Positions 8,280 through 19,218 of a stretch of DNA of 35,720 nt are shown piece after piece. The notes under the pieces were generated by a model, which made no database searches, was not told the origin of the DNA, and worked only from the letters and a program-made list of their open reading frames with translations. Location: assembly GCA_023701265.1 (NCBI GenBank), contig JAMPXI010000011.1, forward strand, positions 1 to 35,720, in the 5' to 3' direction. A program made the translations under genes and the position numbers. Origin of the DNA: Desulfuromonadales bacterium. Its GTDB lineage: Bacteria > Desulfobacterota > Desulfuromonadia > Desulfuromonadales > BM103. Each line of letters begins with the position of its first letter. Position 1 is the stretch's first letter.

Positions 8280-9707
8280 ATGAGAAGCATCTGGAAATTA
8301 TTGGCGTCCCTGCTTGTATGCGGACTGTCGTTGACTGCCTGTGCCCCGGGGTTGTCGCAGCGCCCGGAGCAGCTCAGCTATCCTCCCCTCGAATTTCACA
8401 TCCCCGACGTCGAGAAAATCGAGCTGGCCAACGGCATTCGCGTCTACCTGCGGGAAGACAGCGAGTTGCCGTTGGTCCAGGTAACGGCCATGATCGGCTC
8501 AGGCACGTTGGCCGCGCCGCGTGAGCTGACGGGTTTCGACGATCTGTTCGCAGCCGCGCTGCGTACCGGTGGCACCCTGAGCACGCCGGCTGCCGCCATG
8601 GAAGAACGGATCGACCTGCTGGCCGCCAACCTGTCGTGTGATATGGGGCCATACACCACCCAGCTGGACCTGTCGGTGCGCCGGGACGATCTTGCCGAAG
8701 GGTTGACCATCCTCGGGGATTTGCTGCGCCGGCCGGACTTTGCCGCCGACAAGCTGGAACTGGCGCGGCGCAGGGCGCTGGAAGCGCTGCGCCGGCGCAA
8801 CGACGAGCCGGACGAGATCGCTTCGCGCCTGCTGCTGGCGGCGCTCTATCCCGACCATCCGCTGGGGGACTACCCGACCGAAGATTCGCTGCGCAGGATC
8901 ACCCGCGAACAGTTGCTGGCTTTTCATCGTGAGCGTTTTGCCCCCGACAGCCTCTGGCTGGCGGTCTCCGGGGATATTCGCAAGGCCGAACTGCTGCCGC
9001 TGTTGCAGCAACTGCTCGGCAACTGGCCGCGTGCGCAGGTCCTTACGGCGCCGCTGCCGCCCCTGTTTCCGCCGCGCGCCGGCCTTCTCCAGATGGTGAC
9101 CAAGGATGTCCCCCAGTCGACCATCATGCTCGGTGACCTGGGAGTGACCAAGGACAGCCCCGACCAGTATCCCGGGCGGGTGATGAACTTCATCTTCGGC
9201 GGCGGGGGCTTCAATTCGCGGCTGATGCGCGAGATCCGCTCCGACCGAGGCCTGGCCTATTCGGCCTGGTCACAGTTTCAGGTCGGCCGGCGCTTCCCCG
9301 GCCCGGTCATGGCCGGTACCGAAACCAAGAACGCCTCGGTCGTCGAATCCCTTACCCTGATGCGTGCCATCATGACCGGATTGCGCGAGAACCCCGTCGA
9401 TCCTGAAGAATTGCGCGTTGCCCGCGAAAGTCTGGTCAACTCCTTCGTCTTCAGTTTCACCGATCCCCACGCCGTCGTGGTGCAGCGCATGCAGCTCGAT
9501 TTCTATGATTATCCACCTGACTATCTGGAACGCTACCAGGAACGGATTGCCGCTGTCGGCGCCGGGGATGTCCAGCGGGTGGCGCGACAGTATCTGCGAC
9601 CCGAACGTCAGCAGATTGTCGTGATTGGCACCCCTGACGAGACCGGTGTGTCACTGGAATCGCTCGGTCTGCCGGTACAGCGTATGAAGGCTCAAGAGTT
9701 GCCATGA
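8280..9707 (+). CDS. Inactive M16 family peptidase-like lipoprotein
   Basis: A 475-residue M16B homologue without the zinc site: the HxxEH position reads F86-D-D-L-F90. It keeps the C-terminal partner signature RSDRGLAYSAWSQF, whose Arg/Tyr pair completes the active site of the catalytic subunit in known M16 heterodimers. ATG 8280 follows AAGGAGCAGG by about 9 nt; an in-frame ATG at 8223 lies inside the repeat array and lacks a site. The N-terminus is a lipoprotein signal with lipobox LTAC (Cys ~20 residues in), so the mature protein is probably membrane-anchored and may tether the soluble catalytic partner. The pair is separated only by the repeat array and is likely one operon. Function as a non-catalytic partner is inferred from family knowledge. 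Confidence 0.85.
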   Translation: MRSIWKLLASLLVCGLSLTACAPGLSQRPEQLSYPPLEFHIPDVEKIELANGIRVYLREDSELPLVQVTAMIGSGTLAAPRELTGFDDLFAAALRTGGTLSTPAAAMEERIDLLAANLSCDMGPYTTQLDLSVRRDDLAEGLTILGDLLRRPDFAADKLELARRRALEALRRRNDEPDEIASRLLLAALYPDHPLGDYPTEDSLRRITREQLLAFHRERFAPDSLWLAVSGDIRKAELLPLLQQLLGNWPRAQVLTAPLPPLFPPRAGLLQMVTKDVPQSTIMLGDLGVTKDSPDQYPGRVMNFIFGGGGFNSRLMREIRSDRGLAYSAWSQFQVGRRFPGPVMAGTETKNASVVESLTLMRAIMTGLRENPVDPEELRVARESLVNSFVFSFTDPHAVVVQRMQLDFYDYPPDYLERYQERIAAVGAGDVQRVARQYLRPERQQIVVIGTPDETGVSLESLGLPVQRMKAQELP

Positions 9708-9749
9708 TGTCGATCCAGATCCGAGGATCTGAGTAAGAGGGATCAGCGC

Positions 9750-11123
9750 ATGACCCGGTTGCGCGACGACTGCGAACGACTGACGCAGTTCCTCTCACAT
9801 GAATTGTGGCAAGTCAGGCTTGCCGACCAGCCGAAATGGCGGCGGGTGTTATTGCGGCAGTTGCAGCTCTGGGTTCTGATTGGCAGGGAGTTTGTCGCCG
9901 ACCGATGCCTGTTGCACGCCACTGCACTGGCTTTCACCTCCCTGCTTTCCCTTATCCCGCTGCTCGCTCTGATGTTTGCCGTGCTCAAAAGTTTCGGGGT
10001 GCAAAATTACTTGCAGCCGCTGCTGCTCGAACATCTTTCCGCCGGCTCGGAATCGGTGGCCACCGCCATAATCACCTACATTAACAACACCAATGTCGCC
10101 CAATTGGGGGCGATCGGCCTGGTCGCCCTGGTTCTGTCGGCCCTCTCGCTCATTTCCAGGGTGGAAAAATCGTTCAACGATATCTGGGGGGTCAAGGAGA
10201 CACGCAGCATCCAACAGCGTGTCACCAGCTACTTCTCGGTTGTGACCATTGGTCCGGTATTCGTGGTCGCGGCGATCTCCATGACCGGTTCTCTCGAAAG
10301 TCAGTTGGTTGTGCAATGGCTGCTCGACATGGCGCTGGTCGGCACCCTGTTGATCTTGCTGTTCAAGGTTCTGCCGTTCGTGGTGATGTGGCTGGTCTTC
10401 GCCGGACTCTACCTGTGCATTCCCAACACCCGGGTCGCGCCGCGCGCTGCGCTGATCGGCGGAGTGTTCAGTGGAACCCTCTGGCAGTTGAGCCAGTGGG
10501 TTTACGTCGATTTCCAGATTGGCGTGGCGCGCTACAATGCAATCTATGGCACCTTGGCGGCGCTGCCGGTTTTCATGATCTGGCTCTATCTCGCCTGGGC
10601 CATACTCCTGTTCGGGCTGGAAGTGACTTACGCTTTGCAGAACCTGCAGAGCGTGCGAAGGGATCTGCGCGGCGGCCGGGTCAGCATCGCCGGCCGGACG
10701 CGGGTCATCCTCGTGGTGCTGCTGCATCTGGCCCGGCGTTTTCAGTGCGGCGAACCGGCACCGTCCGCCGAGTTGATCGCGGCGGAATTGAAAATCCCGC
10801 CCCGGCTGCTGCGGGGGATCCTCGATCTGCTACAACGCCAGGGACTGGTGGCCGAACTGGTCAGGGCCGACGGCGCCAGCGGTTTCCTGCCGGCGCGCGA
10901 GCCGGACACGATACAGATGTCCGCCCTGCTTGGCAGTATCGCCGCCGATGGCACCGACTACCTGCCGCCGGGAGACTGCGCCGAACATGCCGTCGTCGTC
11001 GATCTGGTCGACAGTCTGACCATGGCCGCCGGCAGGCCGCTGGCCGGGGTGACGTTGCGGGATCTGGTGGAACAGTCGGAGCGAAAGGGGCAGGAAGGGC
11101 TTCATCCGGTCGTGGAACTGTAA
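9750..11123 (+). CDS. YihY/BrkB-family inner-membrane protein with winged-helix tail
   Basis: A 457-residue member of the YihY/UPF0761 (BrkB, formerly mislabelled RNase BN) family. After a ~45-residue cytoplasmic N-terminus, about six membrane segments span residues ~50-300, with the family features FTSLLSLIPLLAL and YNAIYGTLAALPVFMIWLYL. The last ~130 residues are soluble, containing a stretch (PSAELIAAELKIPPRLLRGILDLLQRQGLV, split here only for description) that looks like a winged helix. ATG 9750 is preceded by AAGAGGG at 9735-9741. The family has no settled biochemical role; proposed activities include transport and lipid movement. The gene converges with the lpxH-like gene and their coding ends overlap by 22 bp. 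A short palindrome AGATCC-GA-GGATCT (9717-9730) lies in the upstream gap. Confidence 0.83.
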   Translation: MTRLRDDCERLTQFLSHELWQVRLADQPKWRRVLLRQLQLWVLIGREFVADRCLLHATALAFTSLLSLIPLLALMFAVLKSFGVQNYLQPLLLEHLSAGSESVATAIITYINNTNVAQLGAIGLVALVLSALSLISRVEKSFNDIWGVKETRSIQQRVTSYFSVVTIGPVFVVAAISMTGSLESQLVVQWLLDMALVGTLLILLFKVLPFVVMWLVFAGLYLCIPNTRVAPRAALIGGVFSGTLWQLSQWVYVDFQIGVARYNAIYGTLAALPVFMIWLYLAWAILLFGLEVTYALQNLQSVRRDLRGGRVSIAGRTRVILVVLLHLARRFQCGEPAPSAELIAAELKIPPRLLRGILDLLQRQGLVAELVRADGASGFLPAREPDTIQMSALLGSIAADGTDYLPPGDCAEHAVVVDLVDSLTMAAGRPLAGVTLRDLVEQSERKGQEGLHPVVEL

Positions 11124-11827
11124 CGTTCCAGGCGAAATTCCCCGTCTTGCCAGACGGCATAGGAATATTGCGTGATCCAGTCGCCCAGGGCGATCAGCTC
11201 GCCCTCTGCCAACTGTTCCTGGAACGGCTGGTGGAAGTGGCCGGTAACGACCGCCTGATACCCCGCAGCGAAGTGTGTCTGTGCATACGCGGTAAGAATG
11301 TCGCGGGCCGGCCAGCGCTGACGCTTGTCGTCCCGACCGCGGCGACTGGCCTGACTCGACCGCTCGGCAATCCACCAGAGCCAGGCGGGTGGGAGCAGGC
11401 GGATCAGCAGATGCACGGGGGAACTGCGCAAGACCGCCCGCAGCAGCCGGTAGCCGCGATCGGCCGGGTTGGCCAGGTCGCCATGAGTAATCAGCACGCG
11501 CGTGCCGTCGAGCTCGACGGCACCGCCCTCCGGCATGACCTGACAGGGGAAGCGATGGCGAAAACAAGCGGCGAGGTGAAAGTCATGGTTCCCCTCCACG
11601 TAGACCAGCCGCGTGCCGCGGCGCTGCAGCCGCTCAAGGGCGTCGAACAGCGGGACATAGGCGGGAAACGGGACCTGCCGGCAGCCAACCAGGAATTCAC
11701 AGATATCGCCAAGCAAGACCAGCAGGTCAGTGCGTCCCTCCTGCTCGGCAAGGAAGGCGAGCAGCGCCCGGTAGTTGGCGTCGGCGGAGTTGCGCAGATG
11801 GGCATCGGCCAGGAATACGGCTCTCAT
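11102..11827 (-). CDS. LpxH-like UDP-2,3-diacylglucosamine hydrolase
   Basis: A 241-residue calcineurin-like metallophosphoesterase resembling LpxH, the lipid A enzyme that cleaves UDP-2,3-diacylglucosamine to lipid X and UMP at the inner membrane face. Metal ligands are visible: D8 and H10 (LADAHL), D41 (LLGDICEF), N80-H81 (EGNHDF), H115 (ITHGD), H197 and H199 (TGHFHQP). The GDxxE variant at 40-44 corresponds to the GDLFE motif of LpxH, and a hydrophobic, Trp-rich segment at ~138-153 could serve as the lipid-binding cap. ATG 11827 begins exactly at the conserved beta strand MRAVFLADAH. There is no ribosome binding site; the promoter -10 ends six bases before the ATG. The wider LpxH family includes paralogues of unknown substrate, so the exact reaction is probable, not proven. 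Confidence 0.8.
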   Translation of the reverse strand: MRAVFLADAHLRNSADANYRALLAFLAEQEGRTDLLVLLGDICEFLVGCRQVPFPAYVPLFDALERLQRRGTRLVYVEGNHDFHLAACFRHRFPCQVMPEGGAVELDGTRVLITHGDLANPADRGYRLLRAVLRSSPVHLLIRLLPPAWLWWIAERSSQASRRGRDDKRQRWPARDILTAYAQTHFAAGYQAVVTGHFHQPFQEQLAEGELIALGDWITQYSYAVWQDGEFRLERYSSTTG

Positions 11828-11833
11828 GGCGTC

Positions 11834-11862
11834 ACTATAGGGTCGCGCCCCGGTCAAGTCAA
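11834..11862 (-). promoter_or_regulatory. Promoter giving a leaderless lpxH-like mRNA
   Basis: On the minus strand TTGACT (11862-11857), a 17-nt spacer and TATAGT (11839-11834). The A of the ATG (11827) is the seventh base after the -10, the usual start of transcription. An in-frame ATG at 11875 lies upstream of the promoter and is unlikely to be used. Confidence 0.7.
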
Positions 11863-11959
11863 CAACCGTGCCCATGCCGGTAACATCTGGAAATAACGGG
11901 GAAACGACGATGCTGACAGGGTGGATGATGTTGCCGGAGCGAAACCCCCGGAGGCTCGC

Positions 11960-12997
11960 ATGGCTCTCGATCTGACCCGTTCGGCGGCTTTTTCAACCAG
12001 TTTTATCGAATGGTTGCGTGGCAAGGGGCCGATTCTGATCGTCACCCACGATCATCCCGACCCCGATGCCTTGGCAGCTGCATACGCCCTGCGTCATCTA
12101 ATTCTGATGAAAATCGGGCAGATGGCCACGATTGCTTTCGAAGGGGTGGTCGGCCGCAGCGAGAATCGGGTGATGGTCCGGGAACTGGAGATCGAGACGG
12201 TTTCGCTCGGTGCGCTCGATCCCCGTGAATTTGCCGTGATCTGCATGGTCGATGCCCAGCCAGGCGCCGGCAATACCTCGTTGCCGCCAAACTGCCCGGT
12301 CGACCTGGTGATCGACCACCACCCGCTGCGTGAAATCACCGGTGCGTGTCGGTGGGTCGACGTCCGTTCCGACTACGGGGCCGCCGCAACGATCCTGTTC
12401 GAATACCTGATGGCCCATAACCTGTCGATTGCCACCAAGCTGGCGACGATCCTGTTCTACGCGATTGAGTCGGAGACCCAGGGCCTCGGGCGCGAATGGA
12501 GCTCTGCCGATCGTGAGGCCTATCGCAGTCTGCTCCCCTTGTGCAATAGCCGGATCCTCTACCGGATAACCCACCCGTCGCTACCCTGCGGCTATTTTGC
12601 CAAGGTCAATACTGCCCTGGAGAGTGCCCGGATCTATGACGTCGTCCTGGTCTTCAATCTGGGTTCGGTCGATCATCCGGAAATCGTTGCCGAAATGGCG
12701 GATTTCCTGTTACGGGCCGAAGGCGTCGAGGTCGTGCTCGGCATCGGCGAATTTGCCGGCGAGGGGATCCTTTCCCTGCGGTCCAGCGATCACTCGGCCA
12801 ATATCGGCGATCTGATCCAGAAAATCACGGCCGGCTACGGTTCGTCCGGCGGCCATGGTCTGATCGCCGGTGGACAGATTCAGCCGTTGCCGCGGGATGC
12901 TGCCGATCGGGCGAATCTAGAAGCCGAGCTGGTGCGCCGCCTGCTGGTCGCTTTGGGACGCGAATCGGTCCCCCCTCGTCCCTTGCTGACTGATTGA
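11960..12997 (+). CDS. DHH/DHHA1 family phosphoesterase (NrnA-like)
   Basis: A 345-residue DHH-family phosphoesterase. Visible motifs: HDHPDPDA at 30-37 (motif I), VDAQ with Asp98 (motif II), the eponymous D119-H120-H121 (motif III), and a C-terminal DHHA1 signature GGHGLIAGG near 300. Members act on oligoribonucleotides of a few nucleotides (nanoRNase), on pAp, or on cyclic dinucleotides; which of these cannot be decided here. ATG 11960 follows GGAGG by 5 nt, better than the in-frame ATG at 11921. It stands alone on the plus strand, divergent from the lpxH-like gene, and its stop codon lies inside the -35 box of the following amidase gene. Confidence 0.82.
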   Translation: MALDLTRSAAFSTSFIEWLRGKGPILIVTHDHPDPDALAAAYALRHLILMKIGQMATIAFEGVVGRSENRVMVRELEIETVSLGALDPREFAVICMVDAQPGAGNTSLPPNCPVDLVIDHHPLREITGACRWVDVRSDYGAAATILFEYLMAHNLSIATKLATILFYAIESETQGLGREWSSADREAYRSLLPLCNSRILYRITHPSLPCGYFAKVNTALESARIYDVVLVFNLGSVDHPEIVAEMADFLLRAEGVEVVLGIGEFAGEGILSLRSSDHSANIGDLIQKITAGYGSSGGHGLIAGGQIQPLPRDAADRANLEAELVRRLLVALGRESVPPRPLLTD

Positions 12998-13023
12998 CAC
13001 CCCCATCCCACTGACGGTATAAA
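12994..13023 (+). promoter_or_regulatory. Promoter abutting the amidase start codon
   Basis: TTGACA (12994-12999, containing the stop codon of the preceding gene), 18-nt spacer, TATAAA (13018-13023). Eight bases separate the -10 from ATG 13032, so the message should have a leader of zero to two nucleotides. No ribosome binding site is visible. Confidence 0.65.
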
Positions 13024-13031
13024 CGGGCGCC

Positions 13032-14183
13032 ATGCGTGTCCTTTTCACAATCCGTCCATATCTGCTTCTCACGGTCCTGTTGCTTGCGGCTGGTCACGCC
13101 CCGGCTGCTATCGAGATCAGTCGGACTGACGGTTCCCCGATAATCATTCAGGATGTCTACCAGCGCGACGGCGTCGCGTTCGTCGCCATCGACGAAGTTC
13201 TCGGCATTCTCGGGCTTTCCGGCCAATGGGACAATGTCGCCCATATCTATCGCATCGAAACCTCGAAAGGGCAGGCCGTTATCTCTCCCGGCAGCAGTTA
13301 TCTGCGACTTGGCGAGCGGGCGGTGAAGGTTGCGCAGCGGCCGCGTTTCATTGATGGCAAGCTGCGAGTCTCCGAGCAGTTCCTGGTGGAGCAGTTTCTC
13401 CCGATGCTTGAGAGCCCCCTGCAGTTGAAAAATCTCAACCCTGCCGCTCCGCCTCCGCCGGAAAGTCCTCTTGACCAGCTGTTTTCACTGTTGTTGCTGC
13501 AGCGTCCCAAGGCGGCGGTAGACAGCCAATGGGTGGTCGCCATCGATCCCGGACATGGTGGCCAGGATGCCGGGGCCATCGGCAAGGATGGGGCGTCCGA
13601 GCAGACCGTCAATCTGGCTGTTGCCCAGCAGTTGCAGAAACTCCTGAAGATGCGGCGGGGTGCGCCGGTTGTTATGACCCGTGATGCCGATTATGCCGTA
13701 AGTCAGACCAATCGCCTTGAGGTGGTCACGCGCGGTCAAGCCGACGTGCTGTTGTCGCTGCATGCTCAATCAGGCTTCACGCCGACAGCTCAAGGAATCA
13801 TGCTGTTCATAGCGCCGGACACCTCTGTGGTGGCACCGACCGAGGCTTCGCAAGAAAGTACGCCGGCAGTGGTGCCGGCAGTGAATGCCAGCCGGCAATT
13901 GGCCAAAGCGCTGCATGGAGCCTTCACCGCGGCTGGTTACCGGGTTGCCCCTGTCCAGGAGCGGACACTGCTTCCGCTTGGCCAGGGAAATCTGCCACGA
14001 GTGCTCGTTGAAATGGGAAATCTCACCAATAACGGCGATCTGGCCCGATTGCGCGACCCGGCCCAGCAACAGTTGCTGGCCCAGGTTTTGTTCAACGGGT
14101 TGGAAGCCTTCCAGAAAAACTTCCAGGATTTGCAGGAGCCGCCGAATGAGCCAGAGCAACCCGCCACGCAGCAACAACCGTAA
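13032..14183 (+). CDS. N-acetylmuramoyl-L-alanine amidase (Amidase_3)
   Basis: Cuts the amide bond between MurNAc and the stem peptide of peptidoglycan during cell separation or wall turnover. The 383-residue product has a signal peptide (residues 1-26, ending GHAPAA), an N-terminal domain (~27-140) resembling the copper-amine-oxidase-N/stalk fold often found in wall enzymes, a Pro-rich linker at ~140-150, and a catalytic Amidase_3 domain from ~165. Zinc ligands H175 (DPGHGG), E190 (SEQTVN) and H244 (LSLHAQ) and catalytic E327 (LVEMGN) are all present. The C-terminal tail is Gln/Pro-rich. The start has no ribosome site but fits a near-leaderless message. The last 38 bp overlap rph in another frame, so expression is likely coupled. 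Confidence 0.9.
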   Translation: MRVLFTIRPYLLLTVLLLAAGHAPAAIEISRTDGSPIIIQDVYQRDGVAFVAIDEVLGILGLSGQWDNVAHIYRIETSKGQAVISPGSSYLRLGERAVKVAQRPRFIDGKLRVSEQFLVEQFLPMLESPLQLKNLNPAAPPPPESPLDQLFSLLLLQRPKAAVDSQWVVAIDPGHGGQDAGAIGKDGASEQTVNLAVAQQLQKLLKMRRGAPVVMTRDADYAVSQTNRLEVVTRGQADVLLSLHAQSGFTPTAQGIMLFIAPDTSVVAPTEASQESTPAVVPAVNASRQLAKALHGAFTAAGYRVAPVQERTLLPLGQGNLPRVLVEMGNLTNNGDLARLRDPAQQQLLAQVLFNGLEAFQKNFQDLQEPPNEPEQPATQQQP

Positions 14184-14880
14184 AACCGATCAACTGCGCC
14201 CGGTCAGTTTCGAAAGGAACTTTACCCGCTATGCCGAAGGATCGGTGCTGGTCAGTTTCGGTGACACCCGGGTGCTTTGCACCGCCTCGGTGGAGGAGGG
14301 GGTTCCACCATTCCTGCGCGGGCAGGGGAAGGGTTGGGTGACCGCCGAATACAGCATGCTGCCGCGGGCGACCCAGACCCGCTCGCCGCGTGAAGCCGCC
14401 CGCGGCAAGCAGGGAGGGCGAACCCATGAGATTCAGCGCCTGATCGGCCGTGCCCTGCGTGCCGTGGTCGATTTCGAAGCGCTCGGCGAGCGGACCGTGG
14501 TCATCGACTGCGATGTCCTTCAGGCCGACGGCGGCACGCGCACAGCGGCAATTACCGGCGCCTGGGTGGCGCTGGCCGATGCTTTCGACCGGCTGCTTGC
14601 GACAGGGAAACTGGCCCGATCTCCGCTGCGCGACAGCGTGGCCGCGGTCAGTGTCGGCATCGTTGCCGGTCAGGCACGGCTTGATCTTGATTACAGCGAG
14701 GATTCCGGCGCGGCGGTCGATATGAACATCGTCATGACCGGTGACGGGCGCTTCGTTGAACTGCAGGGGACCGCCGAGGATGAGCCGTTCACCGACGCCG
14801 ATCTCGAAGCGATGCGTGAATTCGGCCGGCTGGGCTGCCGTCAACTGTCCGCCCTGCAGCGTGCCGCCCGGGAGGGGTGA
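14146..14880 (+). CDS. rph: Ribonuclease PH
   Basis: Phosphorolytic 3'-5' exoribonuclease that trims tRNA precursors. From ATG 14146 it has 244 residues, close to E. coli Rph. Collinear conserved stretches include [68 protein letters not shown] with the catalytic aspartates, and [20 protein letters not shown] lies 7 nt before the ATG, inside the end of the amidase gene, which it overlaps by 38 bp. Its stop TGA shares bases with the ATG of rdgB (14878-14882), so rph and rdgB are translationally coupled. The rph-rdgB pairing is common in proteobacteria. Confidence 0.96.
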   Translation: MSQSNPPRSNNRKTDQLRPVSFERNFTRYAEGSVLVSFGDTRVLCTASVEEGVPPFLRGQGKGWVTAEYSMLPRATQTRSPREAARGKQGGRTHEIQRLIGRALRAVVDFEALGERTVVIDCDVLQADGGTRTAAITGAWVALADAFDRLLATGKLARSPLRDSVAAVSVGIVAGQARLDLDYSEDSGAAVDMNIVMTGDGRFVELQGTAEDEPFTDADLEAMREFGRLGCRQLSALQRAAREG

Positions 14881-15476
14881 TGCGCGAACTGGTGGTTGCC
14901 ACCCGCAATGCCGGCAAGCTGCGTGAAATCCGCCATCTGCTGGAAGGCGCGGGGATCATCGTCCTCGGCCTCGATGCCTTTTCGGAACTCCCTGAAATCG
15001 ATGAGGATGGCCATACCTTTGCCGCCAATGCCGCCAAAAAGGCCGAAACCATCGCCCGCCTGACCGGGCGCCCCTGTCTGGCCGACGATTCCGGTTTGAC
15101 TGTCGAAGCGCTCGGCGGCGAGCCGGGCGTGCACTCGGCCCGCTATGCCGGGGTTCAAGGGGACGATGCCGCCAACAATGCCCGTCTGCTCAAGGAACTT
15201 GCCGACGTCCCCGAAGGCCGGCGTCAGGCGGCTTTCTGTTGCGTTATGGCACTCTGTCTGCCGGGAGAACCGACCTGCTTTTTTGAAGGGCGGGTTTCCG
15301 GTCAAATTCTCTTTGCCCCTCGCGGGACCGGTGGTTTTGGTTATGATCCGCTGTTTCTGGTCGATGGGGGTGGCCGGACCATGGCCGAACTCCCCCTGGA
15401 AGAGAAGAACCGCATCAGTCATCGCGGTCAGGCCTTGCGCCAGGTGGTCGCCGCACTGGCTGTTGAACACGTCTGA
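14880..15476 (+). CDS. rdgB: RdgB/HAM1 XTP/dITP pyrophosphatase
   Basis: Hydrolyses non-canonical purine triphosphates (dITP, XTP) to monophosphates, keeping them out of DNA. The 198-residue product has the N-terminal [11 protein letters not shown] substrate loop, [14 protein letters not shown] with the metal-binding acidic pair, HSARYAG, and the C-terminal [11 protein letters not shown] and ISHRGQAL motifs. ATG 14880 overlaps the rph stop and is preceded by GGAGGGG; the GTG at 14877 is too close to that site. Last gene of the nrnA-like/amidase/rph/rdgB block. No strong intrinsic terminator follows. Confidence 0.95.
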   Translation: MRELVVATRNAGKLREIRHLLEGAGIIVLGLDAFSELPEIDEDGHTFAANAAKKAETIARLTGRPCLADDSGLTVEALGGEPGVHSARYAGVQGDDAANNARLLKELADVPEGRRQAAFCCVMALCLPGEPTCFFEGRVSGQILFAPRGTGGFGYDPLFLVDGGGRTMAELPLEEKNRISHRGQALRQVVAALAVEHV

Positions 15477-15765
15477 TGACACCCTGCCGTGCGGATGAAT
15501 TTTTCCTGAACTTTTCCCTTTATTTTTTCTCGAACGCCGTTTAAGATACCGCATCTCTGTATACAGTATGCAGATGCACGGACGGTCGCCCGGGCCGTTT
15601 TTGCCGCTGTTTCCGAAGGGAGCTTTATGCAACTGTCTCCCGGTTGGCGGGGCCCACCCCATATCCACAGGAACTGCAAGCTTTGAATGGCCTGTCCTGC
15701 CATCGCCGTCGCGGCGATCGGGAGGATTGAAATACTCACCTCATTTCATCGCAAGGGACAATGAC
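15477..15765 (+). other. Structured leader before frdC
   Basis: This 289-nt gap holds no convincing gene. Several hairpins are visible: GCATCT/AGATGC (15551-15577, enclosing the palindrome CTGTATACAG); a weak terminator-like stem ACGG/CCGT (15582-15598) running into TTTTT; a rod-like hairpin in which AGCT, TGCA and CTGT (15621-15636) pair with ACAG, TGCA and AGCT (15667-15682) around a GGGG/CCCC tip; and ATCGCC/GGCGAT (15702-15718). The segment 15584-15590 can also pair with 15713-15719, closing the rod at a distance. This could be an attenuator, an untranslated leader or a 6S-like RNA. TAAGAT at 15542-15547 is the best -10 seen, without a good -35. AAGGGA at 15753-15758 is the frdC ribosome site. 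Confidence 0.45.
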
Positions 15766-16434
15766 ATGCAACTTACGCAAAGCTCTGTAGGTCGCAAGAT
15801 CATCATGGCCGTCACTGGTGCCATGCTGTTCGCGTTCGTCTGCGTGCATCTGCTCGGCAACTCGTCGCTCTTCTTCGGTAGTGCGGCGATCAATGCATAC
15901 GCGCAGAAACTGCACAGTCTTGGGCCGGTAGTCTGGATCTTCCGGCTGGTGATGCTCGGCCTGTTCGCCGTGCATATCATCTTCGGCGTCCAGCTCACCC
16001 TCGAGAACAAGGCGGCCACCCCGGACAAGAACGTCCAGGTCAAGCGCCTGAAGACCGGCTTCGCCGCCGAGACCATGGTGATCTCCGGTCTGGCTCTGGC
16101 GATCTTCGTTGTTTACCACCTGCTGCACTTCACGGTGCGGGTGACCAACCCCGAGATTTATGTGCCGATCGAAGGCGGAAAAGGGATGGTCGACGTTTTC
16201 ATCATGGTAACCCATGGGTTCCAGCAGCTGCTCCCGGTGATGATCTACTCGATCGCCATGTTACTGCTGTTCCTCCATGTCAGCCACGGGTTCCAGAGCC
16301 TGTTCCAGACCATTGGCTTGAGCAACGACCGGACTCTGCCGGTCATGGGCAATCTCAGCAAGCTCGTCGGAGCGGTCCTGCTGGTGGGGTATGTATCAAT
16401 CCCGCTGCTGATCCTCTTCGGGCTCATACGTTAA
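15766..16434 (+). CDS. frdC: Succinate dehydrogenase/fumarate reductase cytochrome b subunit
   Basis: Membrane anchor of a type-B complex II, binding two haem b and menaquinone. The 222-residue protein has five predicted membrane helices (about 12-32, 55-77, 102-125, 145-172, 192-218), as in Wolinella FrdC and the Geobacter enzyme. Candidate haem ligands are H28, H70, H118/H121, H150 and H171/H174. ATG 15766 has AAGGGA 7 nt upstream; a longer in-frame reading from 15568 passes through the structured leader and lacks a site. First gene of frdCAB. In Geobacter a complex of this type acts both as succinate dehydrogenase and fumarate reductase; the same dual role is inferred here because no second complex II is in view. 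Confidence 0.93.
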   Translation: MQLTQSSVGRKIIMAVTGAMLFAFVCVHLLGNSSLFFGSAAINAYAQKLHSLGPVVWIFRLVMLGLFAVHIIFGVQLTLENKAATPDKNVQVKRLKTGFAAETMVISGLALAIFVVYHLLHFTVRVTNPEIYVPIEGGKGMVDVFIMVTHGFQQLLPVMIYSIAMLLLFLHVSHGFQSLFQTIGLSNDRTLPVMGNLSKLVGAVLLVGYVSIPLLILFGLIR

Positions 16435-16446
16435 GGGGGTAGGTGA

Positions 16447-19103
<2,657 letters not shown>

Positions 19104-19130
19104 CTACACTCACAACAACTGTTGAAACCA

Positions 19131-19166
19131 CAAGGGGCGGACCATCTGGTCCGTCCCTTGTTTTTT
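19131..19166 (+). terminator. Intrinsic terminator of frdCAB
   Basis: CAAGGGGCGGACC pairs with GGTCCGTCCCTTG around an ATCT loop: a 13-bp stem with one G-T pair, followed directly by six T (19161-19166). It lies 28 nt after the frdB stop. Confidence 0.93.
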
Positions 19167-19168
19167 CC

Positions 19169-19197
19169 TTTTGTCTGCGCAAATGCTCAAGTAAAAT
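19169..19197 (+). promoter_or_regulatory. Possible promoter of the SDR-DUF2867 gene
   Basis: TTTTGT (19169-19174), 17-nt spacer, TAAAAT (19192-19197). The gene begins at 19219 after GGAGGG (19205-19210), giving a leader of about 15 nt. The -35 is weak. Confidence 0.35.
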
Positions 19198-19218
19198 GCG
19201 TCGCGGAGGGTTTTGGTT

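Noticed and set aside
10316-11896. 526-codon plus frame spanning the yihY end and antisense to the lpxH-like gene
   Set aside because: Conflicts with two genes that have clear motifs; Arg/Gly-rich translation without homology signal.
15582-15602. Intrinsic terminator for rdgB
   Set aside because: Stem of only four Watson-Crick pairs with a nine-base loop before five T; kept only as part of the leader description.
15568-15765. Upstream in-frame extension of frdC (66 codons)
   Set aside because: Lacks a ribosome site, runs through hairpins and has unconserved-looking, Pro/Ser-rich translation; ATG 15766 has a proper site and family start.
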